Source: Nesterenkonia cremea (GTDB lineage Bacteria; Actinomycetota; Actinomycetes; Actinomycetales; Micrococcaceae). Taken from it: 64,000 nucleotides of DNA. Below are positions 36,271 through 43,671 of the stretch, piece by piece; positions within the stretch are counted from its first letter, which is position 1, and each line of letters opens with the position of its first letter. The translations under genes were made by a program, and so were the position numbers. Where the stretch lies: contig NZ_BMIS01000002.1 of assembly GCF_014642675.1 (NCBI RefSeq), forward strand, positions 186,001 to 250,000. Reading direction: 5' to 3'. The notes under the pieces were generated by a model, which was not told the DNA's origin, ran no database searches, and was given only the letters and a program-made list of their open reading frames with translations.

Positions 36271-36277
36271 GGCGTTC

Positions 36278-36283
36278 ATAGTA
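36278..36283 (-). promoter_or_regulatory. -10 box of leaderless aminotransferase gene
   Basis: TACTAT on the minus strand ends 7 bases before the ATG at 36270. It shares two base pairs with the coaD -10 box on the other strand. Confidence 0.55.
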
Positions 36284-36287
36284 GTGT
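36282..36287 (+). promoter_or_regulatory. -10 box of leaderless coaD
   Basis: TAGTGT ends 7 bases before the coaD ATG at 36295 and overlaps the divergent aminotransferase -10 box at 36282-36283. Confidence 0.6.
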
Positions 36288-36294
36288 CGGACAC

Positions 36295-36777
36295 ATGCAG
36301 TCCGCAGTCTGTCCAGGATCCTTCGACCCGCTGCACAACGGCCACGTCGAGATCATCGCCCGTGCCACCAACCTCTTCGACGAGGTGATCGTGGCGGTCT
36401 CCGCGAATATGCACAAGGCGCCGCTGTTCTCCCTTCAGGAGCGGATCGAGATGACCCGGGAGACCTTCTCCTATGTCCGGGGCGTCACCGTGAAGCCGCT
36501 GGGCCAGGGCCTGCTCACCGACTTCTGCCGGGCCGAGGGGATCCACGCCGTGGTCAAGGGCCTGCGAGACAGCCGGGACCTGGCCTATGAAAGCCCCATG
36601 GCCACGATGAACCGTCATCTCTCCGGGCTGGAGACAGTGTATCTGCCCGCCGACGGGCACTACACCCATCTGTCCTCCACCCTCATCAAAGAGGTCCACT
36701 CCCTGGGCGGGGACATCTCGGACTTCGTGCCCCGGGCTGTGTTCCGGCGCCTCACCGACCGTGGCGCCAGCAGCTGA
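36295..36777 (+). CDS. coaD: Phosphopantetheine adenylyltransferase
   Basis: Adenylylates 4'-phosphopantetheine to dephospho-CoA, the penultimate step of coenzyme A synthesis. The last step enzyme CoaE is encoded at 56997. The 160-residue protein has the nucleotidyl-transferase motif CPGSFDPLHNGHVEII (HxGH variant) and the C-terminal HLSSTLIKEV. The ATG at 36295 is fixed by the -10 box 7 bases upstream; a longer frame runs into the aminotransferase gene. galU follows 26 bases later under its own promoter. Confidence 0.95.
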   Translation: MQSAVCPGSFDPLHNGHVEIIARATNLFDEVIVAVSANMHKAPLFSLQERIEMTRETFSYVRGVTVKPLGQGLLTDFCRAEGIHAVVKGLRDSRDLAYESPMATMNRHLSGLETVYLPADGHYTHLSSTLIKEVHSLGGDISDFVPRAVFRRLTDRGASS

Positions 36778-36791
36778 AACACCAAGTCGGC

Positions 36792-36797
36792 TAAGGT
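36792..36797 (+). promoter_or_regulatory. -10 box of leaderless galU
   Basis: TAAGGT ends 6 bases before the ATG at 36804. Confidence 0.5.
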
Positions 36798-36803
36798 GTG
36801 CTC

Positions 36804-37730
36804 ATGAGCTCGACGACTCCCATCCGCAAAGCTGTCATCCCTGCGGCCGGTCTCGGTACGCGTTTCCTGCCCGCCACCAAGGCTATGCCCAAAGAGATGC
36901 TGCCTGTGGTGGACGAGCCCGCCATCCAGTACGTGGTGGCTGAGGCGGCAGGTGCCGGCCTGGACGACATCCTGATGATCACCGGCAGCAATAAGAAGGC
37001 GATGGAGGACCATTTCGACTCCGCCCCGGCCCTGGAGGCCACGCTGCGCGCCAAGGGCGATGAGAAGAAGCTCGCCGCCGTGAGCAAGGCCACCGAGCTG
37101 GGCGACATCCACTACGTCCGTCAGGGCGAGGCCAAGGGCCTGGGCCACGCCGTGCTGTGCGGCAGGCAGCATGTGGGCGACGAGCCCTTCGCTGTGCTGC
37201 TGGGCGACGACCTCATCGATGAGCGCGATGAGCTGCTGACCACCATGCTGGAGACCCAGCAGCGCCTGGGCGGCTCGGTCATCGCAGTGATGGAGGTCCC
37301 GGAGGAGAACATCTCCGCCTACGGCGTGATCGACGCCGGCGGGCGTGATAAGGCTGAGGACCGCTTCACCGACTCCGGCGCCGAGGTCGTGCCGGTGGGC
37401 GGCATGGTGGAGAAGCCCGAGCCGGCCGATGCTCCGTCGAACCTGGCCGTGATCGGCCGCTACGTCCTGCACCCGGCCATCTTCGACCAGCTGGAGCAGA
37501 CCCCTCCGGGCAAGGGCGATGAGATCCAGCTGACCGACGCGCTGGAGGCCATGGCCTCCAAGCCGGCCGAGGAAGGCGGCGGTGTGCATGCGGTCATCTT
37601 CCGTGGCCGCCGCTACGACACCGGCGATAAGCTGTCCTACATCAAGGCCGTGGTGACCCTGGCCGTGGACCGCGAGGACCTGGGCGCAGATCTGCGCGGC
37701 TGGCTCAAGGAGTTCGCCGCAGATCTCTGA
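36804..37730 (+). CDS. galU: UTP--glucose-1-phosphate uridylyltransferase
   Basis: Makes UDP-glucose from UTP and glucose-1-phosphate. The product feeds surface glycans and the UDP-glucose dehydrogenase encoded at 20681. The 308-residue protein begins with KAVIPAAGLGTRFLPATKAMPKEML, the nucleotide-binding signature of the family, and has YVRQGEAKGLGHAVLC, LLGDDLI with the metal aspartate, VEKP and YDTGDKLSYIKA. The ATG at 36804 is favoured by the -10 box. A TAGACT directly after the stop (37731-37736) may be the promoter for the next genes. Confidence 0.95.
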   Translation: MSSTTPIRKAVIPAAGLGTRFLPATKAMPKEMLPVVDEPAIQYVVAEAAGAGLDDILMITGSNKKAMEDHFDSAPALEATLRAKGDEKKLAAVSKATELGDIHYVRQGEAKGLGHAVLCGRQHVGDEPFAVLLGDDLIDERDELLTTMLETQQRLGGSVIAVMEVPEENISAYGVIDAGGRDKAEDRFTDSGAEVVPVGGMVEKPEPADAPSNLAVIGRYVLHPAIFDQLEQTPPGKGDEIQLTDALEAMASKPAEEGGGVHAVIFRGRRYDTGDKLSYIKAVVTLAVDREDLGADLRGWLKEFAADL

Positions 37731-37813
37731 TAGACTGTTATGTCGGTCTTGATGTCTGCCGTCTGTCAAGAAGATTCACCAGAAGTTTTGCCGCGACGTT
37801 CCAAGGGGGAGTG

Positions 37814-38365
37814 ATGGCGAAGTCCGAGCTCTCCGCGGATGTGAAAGAGCTGAAGGGTAAGCCCGGAACTCAGCAACATCTGAGCAGAACGGCTGCGGTC
37901 CCCGCAGATTTCGCGGCGGTGCTGGTCGGCTTCCCGGAAGGCAGCGATCTCGACCTCGACCTGCGGCTTGAATCTGTGCATGAGGGCGTGCTGATGACCG
38001 GCACCGCCTCCGCGCAGGTGGCCGGACAGTGCGGGCGCTGCCTCGATGAGATCGGCTATCCGCTCACTGTGGACGTCATGCAGCTGTTCGTCTACCCGGA
38101 TCGGGCTCAGCCCGACTCCGAGGAGGCCGACAGTGAGGATGAGCGGGTCATCGGTGAGGAGCTCATCATCGACCTGGAGCCGGTGCTGCGGGACCTGATG
38201 GTCTCGGCCCTGCCGTTCCAGCCGGTCTGCCGAGAGGACTGCCCGGGGCTCTGCTCCCAGTGCGGATTCCGCATGGAGGAGGACCCGGAGCATGCTCACG
38301 AGCAGCTCGATCCCCGCTGGGCCGCTCTGGCGGACCTGGACTTGAACACTGACCAAGACAACTGA
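37814..38365 (+). CDS. yceD: DUF177 / YceD-family rRNA accumulation protein
   Basis: A 183-residue member of the DUF177 family, required for normal 23S rRNA accumulation in E. coli and plants. A CGRCLDEI motif at about 75 and a cysteine cluster CREDCPGLCSQCG (about 143-155) look like a metal site. The C-terminal DPRWAAL is also a family signature. AAGGGGGA precedes the ATG. It sits immediately upstream of rpmF, the arrangement seen across bacteria, and the two are likely co-transcribed. Confidence 0.88.
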   Translation: MAKSELSADVKELKGKPGTQQHLSRTAAVPADFAAVLVGFPEGSDLDLDLRLESVHEGVLMTGTASAQVAGQCGRCLDEIGYPLTVDVMQLFVYPDRAQPDSEEADSEDERVIGEELIIDLEPVLRDLMVSALPFQPVCREDCPGLCSQCGFRMEEDPEHAHEQLDPRWAALADLDLNTDQDN

Positions 38366-38392
38366 CCACCATCGAGAGAGAAGAGAGACGCT

Positions 38393-38596
38393 GTGGCTGT
38401 TCCGAAGCGGAAGAAGTCCCGTGCCAACACCCGTCACCGCCGTTCCCAGTGGAAGGCTGAGACCCCCAAGCTGGTGAAGACTGTGGAGAACGGTCGCGTG
38501 GTGTACAGCAAGCCCCACCAGGCCAAGCTGGTGACCGATTCGGCCGGCTCCGCCCTGTTCTACGAGTACAAGGGTCGCAAAGTCGCCGACGCCTGA
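38393..38596 (+). CDS. rpmF: Large ribosomal subunit protein L32
   Basis: A 67-residue ribosomal protein starting AVPKRKKSRANTRHRRSQWKA, the invariant L32 N-terminus. It has no cysteines, so it is the zinc-free form, as in other Micrococcales. The start is GTG with a purine-rich AGAGAAGAGAGA stretch upstream. It lies between yceD and rnc. The last residues YEYKGRKVADA are typical. Confidence 0.96.
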   Translation: MAVPKRKKSRANTRHRRSQWKAETPKLVKTVENGRVVYSKPHQAKLVTDSAGSALFYEYKGRKVADA

Positions 38597-38612
38597 TTCC
38601 CTTCGTACTGAC

Positions 38613-39350
38613 GTGGAGGGACACGAAGAGCTTGTGAAGAGTCTCGGGGTGCATATAGCCCCCGAGACTCTTCGTCTTGCCCTGACACATCGCTCGTACT
38701 CCTACGAGAACGACGGCATCCCCACCAATGAGCGCCTGGAGTTCCTGGGCGATTCGGTGCTGGGATTCTCCGTCACCGACTACCTCTACCGGACCTATCC
38801 GGACCTGCCTGAGGGAGACCTCGCCAAGCTGCGCTCTGCGCTGGTGAGCACCCGGGCGCTGGCGCGCATCGCGCGCAGTCTGGACATCGGTCCGCATATC
38901 AGCCTGGGCACCGGCGAGCGCCGCACCAAGGGTCAGCAGAAGGATTCGATCCTGGCCGACACCATGGAGGCGCTCATCGGCGCGGCCTACCTCTCCACCT
39001 CACTGGAGACGGCCCGGAAGCTCGTGCTGCGCATGGTCACCCCGCTGCTCTCCGATGAGGAAGCCATGACAGCGGGCAAGGACTGGAAGACCACCATCCA
39101 GGAGATCGCCTCGGAGCGGGAGCTCGGCGACATCCGGTACGTGATCGAGGACTTCGGTCCCGACCACGACAAGTCCTTCACCGCCACGCTCACCATGGGC
39201 GGAGACTCCTACGCCTCCGGCTCGGGCCCCTCCAAGAAGGAGGCCGAGCGCGAGGCCGCCCGCGCCACAGTGGAGCAGCTGGTCGGACTCTCCGGCAGCG
39301 ACGACATCCTCACCCTGGTCCTGGACCGGGCGCCGGGCGCCCCCGCCTGA
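38613..39350 (+). CDS. rnc: Ribonuclease III
   Basis: Double-strand-specific endoribonuclease that processes rRNA precursors and some mRNAs. The 245-residue protein has the catalytic domain (about 1-155) with the signature NERLEFLGDSVLG and the second acidic set DTMEALIGAAYLS, then a C-terminal dsRNA-binding domain (about 160-230) with GSGPSKKEAEREAA. The GTG at 38613 gives the N-terminal EELVKSLGVHIAPETL that aligns with relatives. It has no ribosome site of its own and lies 16 bases after rpmF, suggesting coupling. A perfect 14-bp RNA hairpin occupies codons 8-21. Confidence 0.94.
   Translation: MEGHEELVKSLGVHIAPETLRLALTHRSYSYENDGIPTNERLEFLGDSVLGFSVTDYLYRTYPDLPEGDLAKLRSALVSTRALARIARSLDIGPHISLGTGERRTKGQQKDSILADTMEALIGAAYLSTSLETARKLVLRMVTPLLSDEEAMTAGKDWKTTIQEIASERELGDIRYVIEDFGPDHDKSFTATLTMGGDSYASGSGPSKKEAEREAARATVEQLVGLSGSDDILTLVLDRAPGAPA
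38636..38673 (+). promoter_or_regulatory. Hairpin in the first codons of rnc, possible RNase III self-processing site
   Basis: GAAGAGTCTCGGGG at 38636-38649 is the exact reverse complement of CCCCGAGACTCTTC at 38660-38673, with a 10-base loop. It is inside the coding frame. No T tract follows, so it is not a typical terminator. RNase III genes in E. coli and Streptomyces are known to be autoregulated by cleavage of their own message; that role here is inference. Confidence 0.55.
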
Positions 39351-39369
39351 GCCGAAGAGGAGGTCTGCA

Positions 39370-40281
39370 GTGCCTGAGCTTCCCGAAGTCGAAGTGGTGC
39401 GCCGCGGCGTCGAGACCTGGGCCGCCGGACGCACCGTCCTGGGCACTGAGGTCCATGACCCGCGCAGCCTGCGCCGCCACGCCGAGGGGACCGAGCAATT
39501 CATCAGCACCCTCACCGGGGCTCAACTCGGCACACCCCAGCGCCGCGGCAAATTCCTCTGGATCCCGCTGAGCTCCCCGGAGGCTGATCAGCGGGCGGGG
39601 GCCGCTCTGCTCATCCACCTGGGCATGAGCGGCCAAGTGCTCATCGAGGACAGCGAGGCGCCCCGGGAGAAGCACCTGAAGATCACCCTGCGGCTCAGCG
39701 CCCAAGAGCCGGCCCAGCTGCGCTTCGTGGACCAGCGGATCTTCGGCGGGATGCAGATCTCAGCCCTGGTGCCGGCGGAGCATCCCAGCGGTGCGGTGCC
39801 CGAGGGCGCGGCCCATATCGGTCCGGACCCGCTGGAGCCGGCTGTGACCGCCGAGCAGCTCTTCCGGGCGCTGCGCCGGCGCCGGTCCGGGCTGAAGCGG
39901 GCCCTGCTGGACCAGCAGCTGCTCTCCGGAGTGGGCAACATCTACGCCGATGAGGCACTCTGGCTCTCCGGGCTGCACTTCGCCCGACGCACCGAGACCA
40001 TCACCCGGGCCGAGACGGCACGGCTGCTCAGCGCTGTCAGCGAGGTCATGGAGGCCGCGCTGGCTGCCGGCGGCACCAGCTTCGACGCGCTGTATGTGAA
40101 TGTGAACGGCACTTCGGGTTACTTCGACCGCTCTCTGCAGTGCTATGGGCAGGAGGGGAAAGCCTGCGACCGATGTGCCCAGACCGGCGCGGAGACGCTG
40201 ATCCGCCGGACCCCCTTCATGGGGCGGTCCTCCTTCTGGTGCCCGCGCTGCCAGCCCCGTCCGCGGCAGGGCCGCTGGTGA
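39370..40281 (+). CDS. mutM: Formamidopyrimidine-DNA glycosylase
   Basis: Bifunctional base-excision repair enzyme that removes 8-oxoguanine and nicks the DNA. The 303-residue protein starts with the catalytic N-terminal PELPEVEVVRRGVETW (Pro1 becomes the nucleophile after Met removal) and has the conserved lysine in HLGMSGQV. It also has the H2TH region GVGNIYADEALW and a C-terminal zinc finger with CDRCAQTG and CPRCQ. AGAGGAGG lies upstream of the GTG. rpmF-rnc-mutM is a conserved gene order. Confidence 0.95.
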   Translation: MPELPEVEVVRRGVETWAAGRTVLGTEVHDPRSLRRHAEGTEQFISTLTGAQLGTPQRRGKFLWIPLSSPEADQRAGAALLIHLGMSGQVLIEDSEAPREKHLKITLRLSAQEPAQLRFVDQRIFGGMQISALVPAEHPSGAVPEGAAHIGPDPLEPAVTAEQLFRALRRRRSGLKRALLDQQLLSGVGNIYADEALWLSGLHFARRTETITRAETARLLSAVSEVMEAALAAGGTSFDALYVNVNGTSGYFDRSLQCYGQEGKACDRCAQTGAETLIRRTPFMGRSSFWCPRCQPRPRQGRW

Positions 40282-40310
40282 CCTTTCACCAACTGTCAAG
40301 ATTTCTCGGC

Positions 40311-40316
40311 TAGCAT
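40311..40316 (+). promoter_or_regulatory. -10 box of the leaderless second LCP gene
   Basis: TAGCAT ends 6 bases before the GTG at 40323. Confidence 0.55.
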
Positions 40317-40322
40317 GAATGG

Positions 40323-41540
40323 GTGCACGACGAGCATCCTCCCCGGCCGGCGCACCGGCCCCGCCGCGCGCGGACCGGTGCTCAGCCTGGCGCGCCCACA
40401 GGCGATGCCCCACTGACCGAGGAGCAGGCCGCCGCGAAGAAGAAGCGTCGGCGCCGTCGCATCGCCGGCTGGACGCTGATCTCTGTGGCCGTGCTGGCCG
40501 TGGCCGCAGTCGCCGTCGTCGGGCTGTATCTGCATAATCTGCGCAGCGCCTTCGACGATCAGCGCAATGTCCTGGACCTCCAGATGGAGGACGAGACCGC
40601 CTATCGGACCAGCGACGACGTCATCAACATCCTCCTGCTCGGAAGCGACAGTCGCGGCGAGGAGGAGAGCGAATACCGCGAGCAGATCGGCGACGCCGAC
40701 GGAGAACGCTCCGACACGATGATGTTGGTCCACATCCCCGAGGACCGCTCCGGCGTCTATGTCATGTCTTTGGTGCGCGACCTCTGGGTGGACGTCCCCG
40801 GTGGGGGTGAGGGGCGCGTCAACACCGCCTTCGGCTTGGGCGGCGAAGAGCTGGTGGTGGACACCGTCGAGGAGCTGCTCAACACCCATATCGACCACGT
40901 GGCGATGATCGACTTCACCGGGTTCAGCGATCTGACCACCGCTCTGGGCGGGATCTATGTGGACAACCCGCGGGCCTTCTCCGCCGGACAGCACAATCCG
41001 GCGTTCTTCCCCGAGGGCACCATCCGGCTGGAGGGCGACAACGCGCTGCGCTTCGTCCGGGAGCGCAAGGCGTTCCCCACCGGCGACTATGAGCGCGTGG
41101 AGAACCAGCAGCTCGTGGTCCAGGCCATCTTCGACCGCTTCCTGTCCACCGACACGCTGACCAACCCGCAGCGGGTCATGGATGTGGTCAACGGGATCGT
41201 GCCGTATCTGAGCATGGACGAGGGCCTCGACGCAGATGCGGTGGCGGGCTACGCCATGGAGCTGTCGGACATGCGCACCGATGACATCCACATGTTCACC
41301 ATCCCCACCGGTGAGCATGCCACCACTGCGGCCGGCGCCCAGGTGATCCTGCAGGACGATGAGCAGATGGAGCTGTTGCGCCGCTCCCTGCGCAACGAGA
41401 ACATGGACGGCTTCCTGGAGTACCTCGAGGCCCAGGACACCGACGCCGAGGAGGAGCAGCTGGCCGATCAGGAGCAGTCGCCTGAGGAGGCCGCCCCTGA
41501 GCAGGAAGAGACCTACACCGGTGAGGTCATGGCGGAGTGA
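40323..41540 (+). CDS. LytR-CpsA-Psr (LCP) family protein, copy 2
   Basis: A 405-residue paralogue of the LCP protein at 30143, probably a glycopolymer-peptidoglycan ligase. A Pro/Arg-rich cytoplasmic tail is followed by a KKKRRRRR stop-transfer cluster and one transmembrane helix (about 47-70). The LCP domain follows with LLLGSDSRG, ERSDTMMLVHI, SLVRDLWVDVPG, RVNTAF and FVRERKAFPTGDYERVENQQ. The last 45 residues are an acidic Glu/Gln-rich extension. It starts a cluster of glycosyltransferases, which suggests that its substrate is the glycan they build. The stop overlaps the next start. Confidence 0.92.
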   Translation: MHDEHPPRPAHRPRRARTGAQPGAPTGDAPLTEEQAAAKKKRRRRRIAGWTLISVAVLAVAAVAVVGLYLHNLRSAFDDQRNVLDLQMEDETAYRTSDDVINILLLGSDSRGEEESEYREQIGDADGERSDTMMLVHIPEDRSGVYVMSLVRDLWVDVPGGGEGRVNTAFGLGGEELVVDTVEELLNTHIDHVAMIDFTGFSDLTTALGGIYVDNPRAFSAGQHNPAFFPEGTIRLEGDNALRFVRERKAFPTGDYERVENQQLVVQAIFDRFLSTDTLTNPQRVMDVVNGIVPYLSMDEGLDADAVAGYAMELSDMRTDDIHMFTIPTGEHATTAAGAQVILQDDEQMELLRRSLRNENMDGFLEYLEAQDTDAEEEQLADQEQSPEEAAPEQEETYTGEVMAE

Positions 41541-42751
41541 TGTCTCAGGCGAAACCTCGGCTGCAGCTCCTGATCCATTCCTACTGGCCTGAGAGCACCC
41601 CGCCGCAGCGCCGCTGGCAGCGGCTCACCGAGTCGCTGCGCGCCGACGGCTGGGAGGTGGATGTCATCACCCCGGCCGCCAATGAGCGCTACACCCCGGC
41701 CGAGCAGATGCCCACCGGCGCCTTCACGATGAAGCCCCAGGAGGGTCCCGCGGGGGAGAGCATCCGCCGCACTCGCTATCTGTTGCTGCGCAATTCGCGG
41801 GTGGGACGATTCCTCTCCGACGCCGTCTCCTCGGTCATGATGGTGCCGCGGGCCGTGACTGCGCCCCGGCCCGACGTCGTCCTGGCCACCGTCCCGGCCC
41901 TTCCGGTCATCTGCGCCGGATGGCTGGCCGCCCGGCTGCGCCGGGCGCCGCTGGTGGTGGATATGCGCGATGCCTGGCCTGAGCTGGCCCGTGAGGCCGA
42001 GGTCAGGGCCGGCCCCGCCGGACGCCTCATGGAGACCGTTGTCACCAGCATCCAGCGCCGCGCAGAACTCGTGGTGACCGTGACCGCCGGATTCGCCGAG
42101 CGGCTGCGCGACCGGGACGTGGACCGGGTGGAGACCATCAGCAACGGAGTCACCCTGGAGCAGATCCCAGAGCTGGAGCACCGCAGCCGCCGCGCCGGGG
42201 AGCTCCGGGTGGCCTATCTGGGCAACCACGGGGAGAGCCAGGCCCTGGAGACTGTGATCCGTGCGGTCAGGAGCATCTATGACCGCGGTGAGGTGGAGGT
42301 CACCCTGCGCCTGGTGGGCTCCGGAACCCAGAAGGAGCAGCTGAAGGAGCTGGCCCAGGGATGCCCCGCCGTGGAGTTCCACGACGCCGTCCACGGAGAG
42401 CAGGTCTGGGACCACTACCGCTGGTCGGACACCGCTCTGGTGAGCCTGCGCACAGACTGGGCCTCCTTCGCCTGGACCGTTCCCTCGAAGACCTTCGAAC
42501 TGATGGGCCTGGGCAAACACATCACCGCCACCGTCACCGGTGAGGCCGCCGAGATCCTCGCCCACGCCGAGAACGTGGCCGTGGTGGACAGCAGTGCCGA
42601 GGCCCTGGTCGAGACCTTCACCGAGCTGGCCCGCGACCCCGAGTCCACGCCGGTCTCCAGCGCCGGACGCCGCTGGGTGGCCGAACATGCCGATCTGCCA
42701 AGGCTGGGGGAGCGCTACTCCCGGCTGCTGAAGACCTTCCTGCGCCCATGA
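41540..42751 (+). CDS. Glycosyltransferase (GT4-like)
   Basis: A 403-residue GT-B fold glycosyltransferase. The N-terminal half opens with LLIHSYWPESTPPQRRWQ and contains PDVVLATVPALPV and VVDMRDAWPELA, resembling the acceptor domain of WbuB/Pel-type GT4 enzymes. The C-terminal nucleotide-sugar domain reads VAYLGNHGESQ, LVGSGTQKEQL and a VPSKTFELMGLGK loop in place of the usual E-x7-E. The donor and acceptor are unknown. The ATG overlaps the LCP stop. It overlaps the following GT2 gene by 4 bases, so the three are one operon. Confidence 0.85.
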   Translation: MSQAKPRLQLLIHSYWPESTPPQRRWQRLTESLRADGWEVDVITPAANERYTPAEQMPTGAFTMKPQEGPAGESIRRTRYLLLRNSRVGRFLSDAVSSVMMVPRAVTAPRPDVVLATVPALPVICAGWLAARLRRAPLVVDMRDAWPELAREAEVRAGPAGRLMETVVTSIQRRAELVVTVTAGFAERLRDRDVDRVETISNGVTLEQIPELEHRSRRAGELRVAYLGNHGESQALETVIRAVRSIYDRGEVEVTLRLVGSGTQKEQLKELAQGCPAVEFHDAVHGEQVWDHYRWSDTALVSLRTDWASFAWTVPSKTFELMGLGKHITATVTGEAAEILAHAENVAVVDSSAEALVETFTELARDPESTPVSSAGRRWVAEHADLPRLGERYSRLLKTFLRP

Positions 42752-43671
42752 GCACCCCCGCAAACACTCCCGCCTACGAGCACAGCTGGATCTGCGTCTG
42801 CACCTACCGCCGCAACGATCTGCTGGCGGAGCTGCTGGACTCGGTCCGCGCCGCCGGACGCGAGGATCTGGCCCCGCGGATGATTGTGGTGGACAACTCC
42901 GCCGCGGCTGAGGCCGAGGAGACCGTCCGCAGCCGCTACCCGGAGGCCCGGTACGTCCATGAGCCCGTGCCCGGCATCGCCGTGGCCCGCAATGCGGCCC
43001 TGGACGCCGTGCCCCAGGAGGCCCAGGCGGTGATCTTCGTGGACGATGACGAGCGGGTCCACCCCGGGTGGCTGGAGGCCCTGCTGGACTGCGCCCGCTC
43101 CAGCGGCGCGGACACTGTCTCCGGGCCCGTGGAATCGATCATCCCGGAGGAGGCCGCCGAGCGGATCGAGCGCACCGGCTTCATCCGGCGCACCGATTTC
43201 CTCACGGGCCCCTGGTCCTACCGTCCGGCCACCAACAACGTGCTGGTCCGTGCCGGATGGTTCACCCAACGCGGCTTCCGCTTCGACACCGCCTTCAACT
43301 TCACCGGCGGCGAGGATTCGGACCTCTTCGAGCGCATGCACTCCGCCGGAGCGGTCTCCTGGTGGTGCGCCGAGGCGCAGGTGGAGGAGGACGTCCCTGC
43401 CGAGCGGCTCACCGAGGACTGGATGCGCCGGCGCGGGATCCGTGCCGGTCATGTGCGGGCGCTCAAGCTCACCCGCCGTGGGCACGGACGGCTGCGCGTG
43501 GCGGCCGAGGGTGCGGCACGGCTGGCCTACGGCTCAGCCGCCTACGGAGCCCGGAGACTGCGACGCCGGCCGGTGCGCTATGTGGACGCCGCCTACCTGC
43601 GCGAGGGGCGCGGCATGCTCCAGGCCGCCCGCGGCTCCCACTACGAGGAGTACCGGCGCTCGGCCAGCTGA
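42748..43671 (+). CDS. Family 2 glycosyltransferase
   Basis: A 307-residue GT-A fold enzyme. It begins SWICVCTYRRNDLLAELLDSV, has the NDP-sugar metal motif FVDDDERV (a DxD triad) and a C-terminal GGEDSDLFERMHSAG, where the ED pair is the usual catalytic-base motif of GT2 proteins. A basic C-terminal region follows that may bind membrane. The ATG overlaps the previous stop (ATGA). The last 31 bases overlap the 3' end of the convergent gene on the other strand. Confidence 0.87.
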   Translation: MSTPANTPAYEHSWICVCTYRRNDLLAELLDSVRAAGREDLAPRMIVVDNSAAAEAEETVRSRYPEARYVHEPVPGIAVARNAALDAVPQEAQAVIFVDDDERVHPGWLEALLDCARSSGADTVSGPVESIIPEEAAERIERTGFIRRTDFLTGPWSYRPATNNVLVRAGWFTQRGFRFDTAFNFTGGEDSDLFERMHSAGAVSWWCAEAQVEEDVPAERLTEDWMRRRGIRAGHVRALKLTRRGHGRLRVAAEGAARLAYGSAAYGARRLRRRPVRYVDAAYLREGRGMLQAARGSHYEEYRRSAS

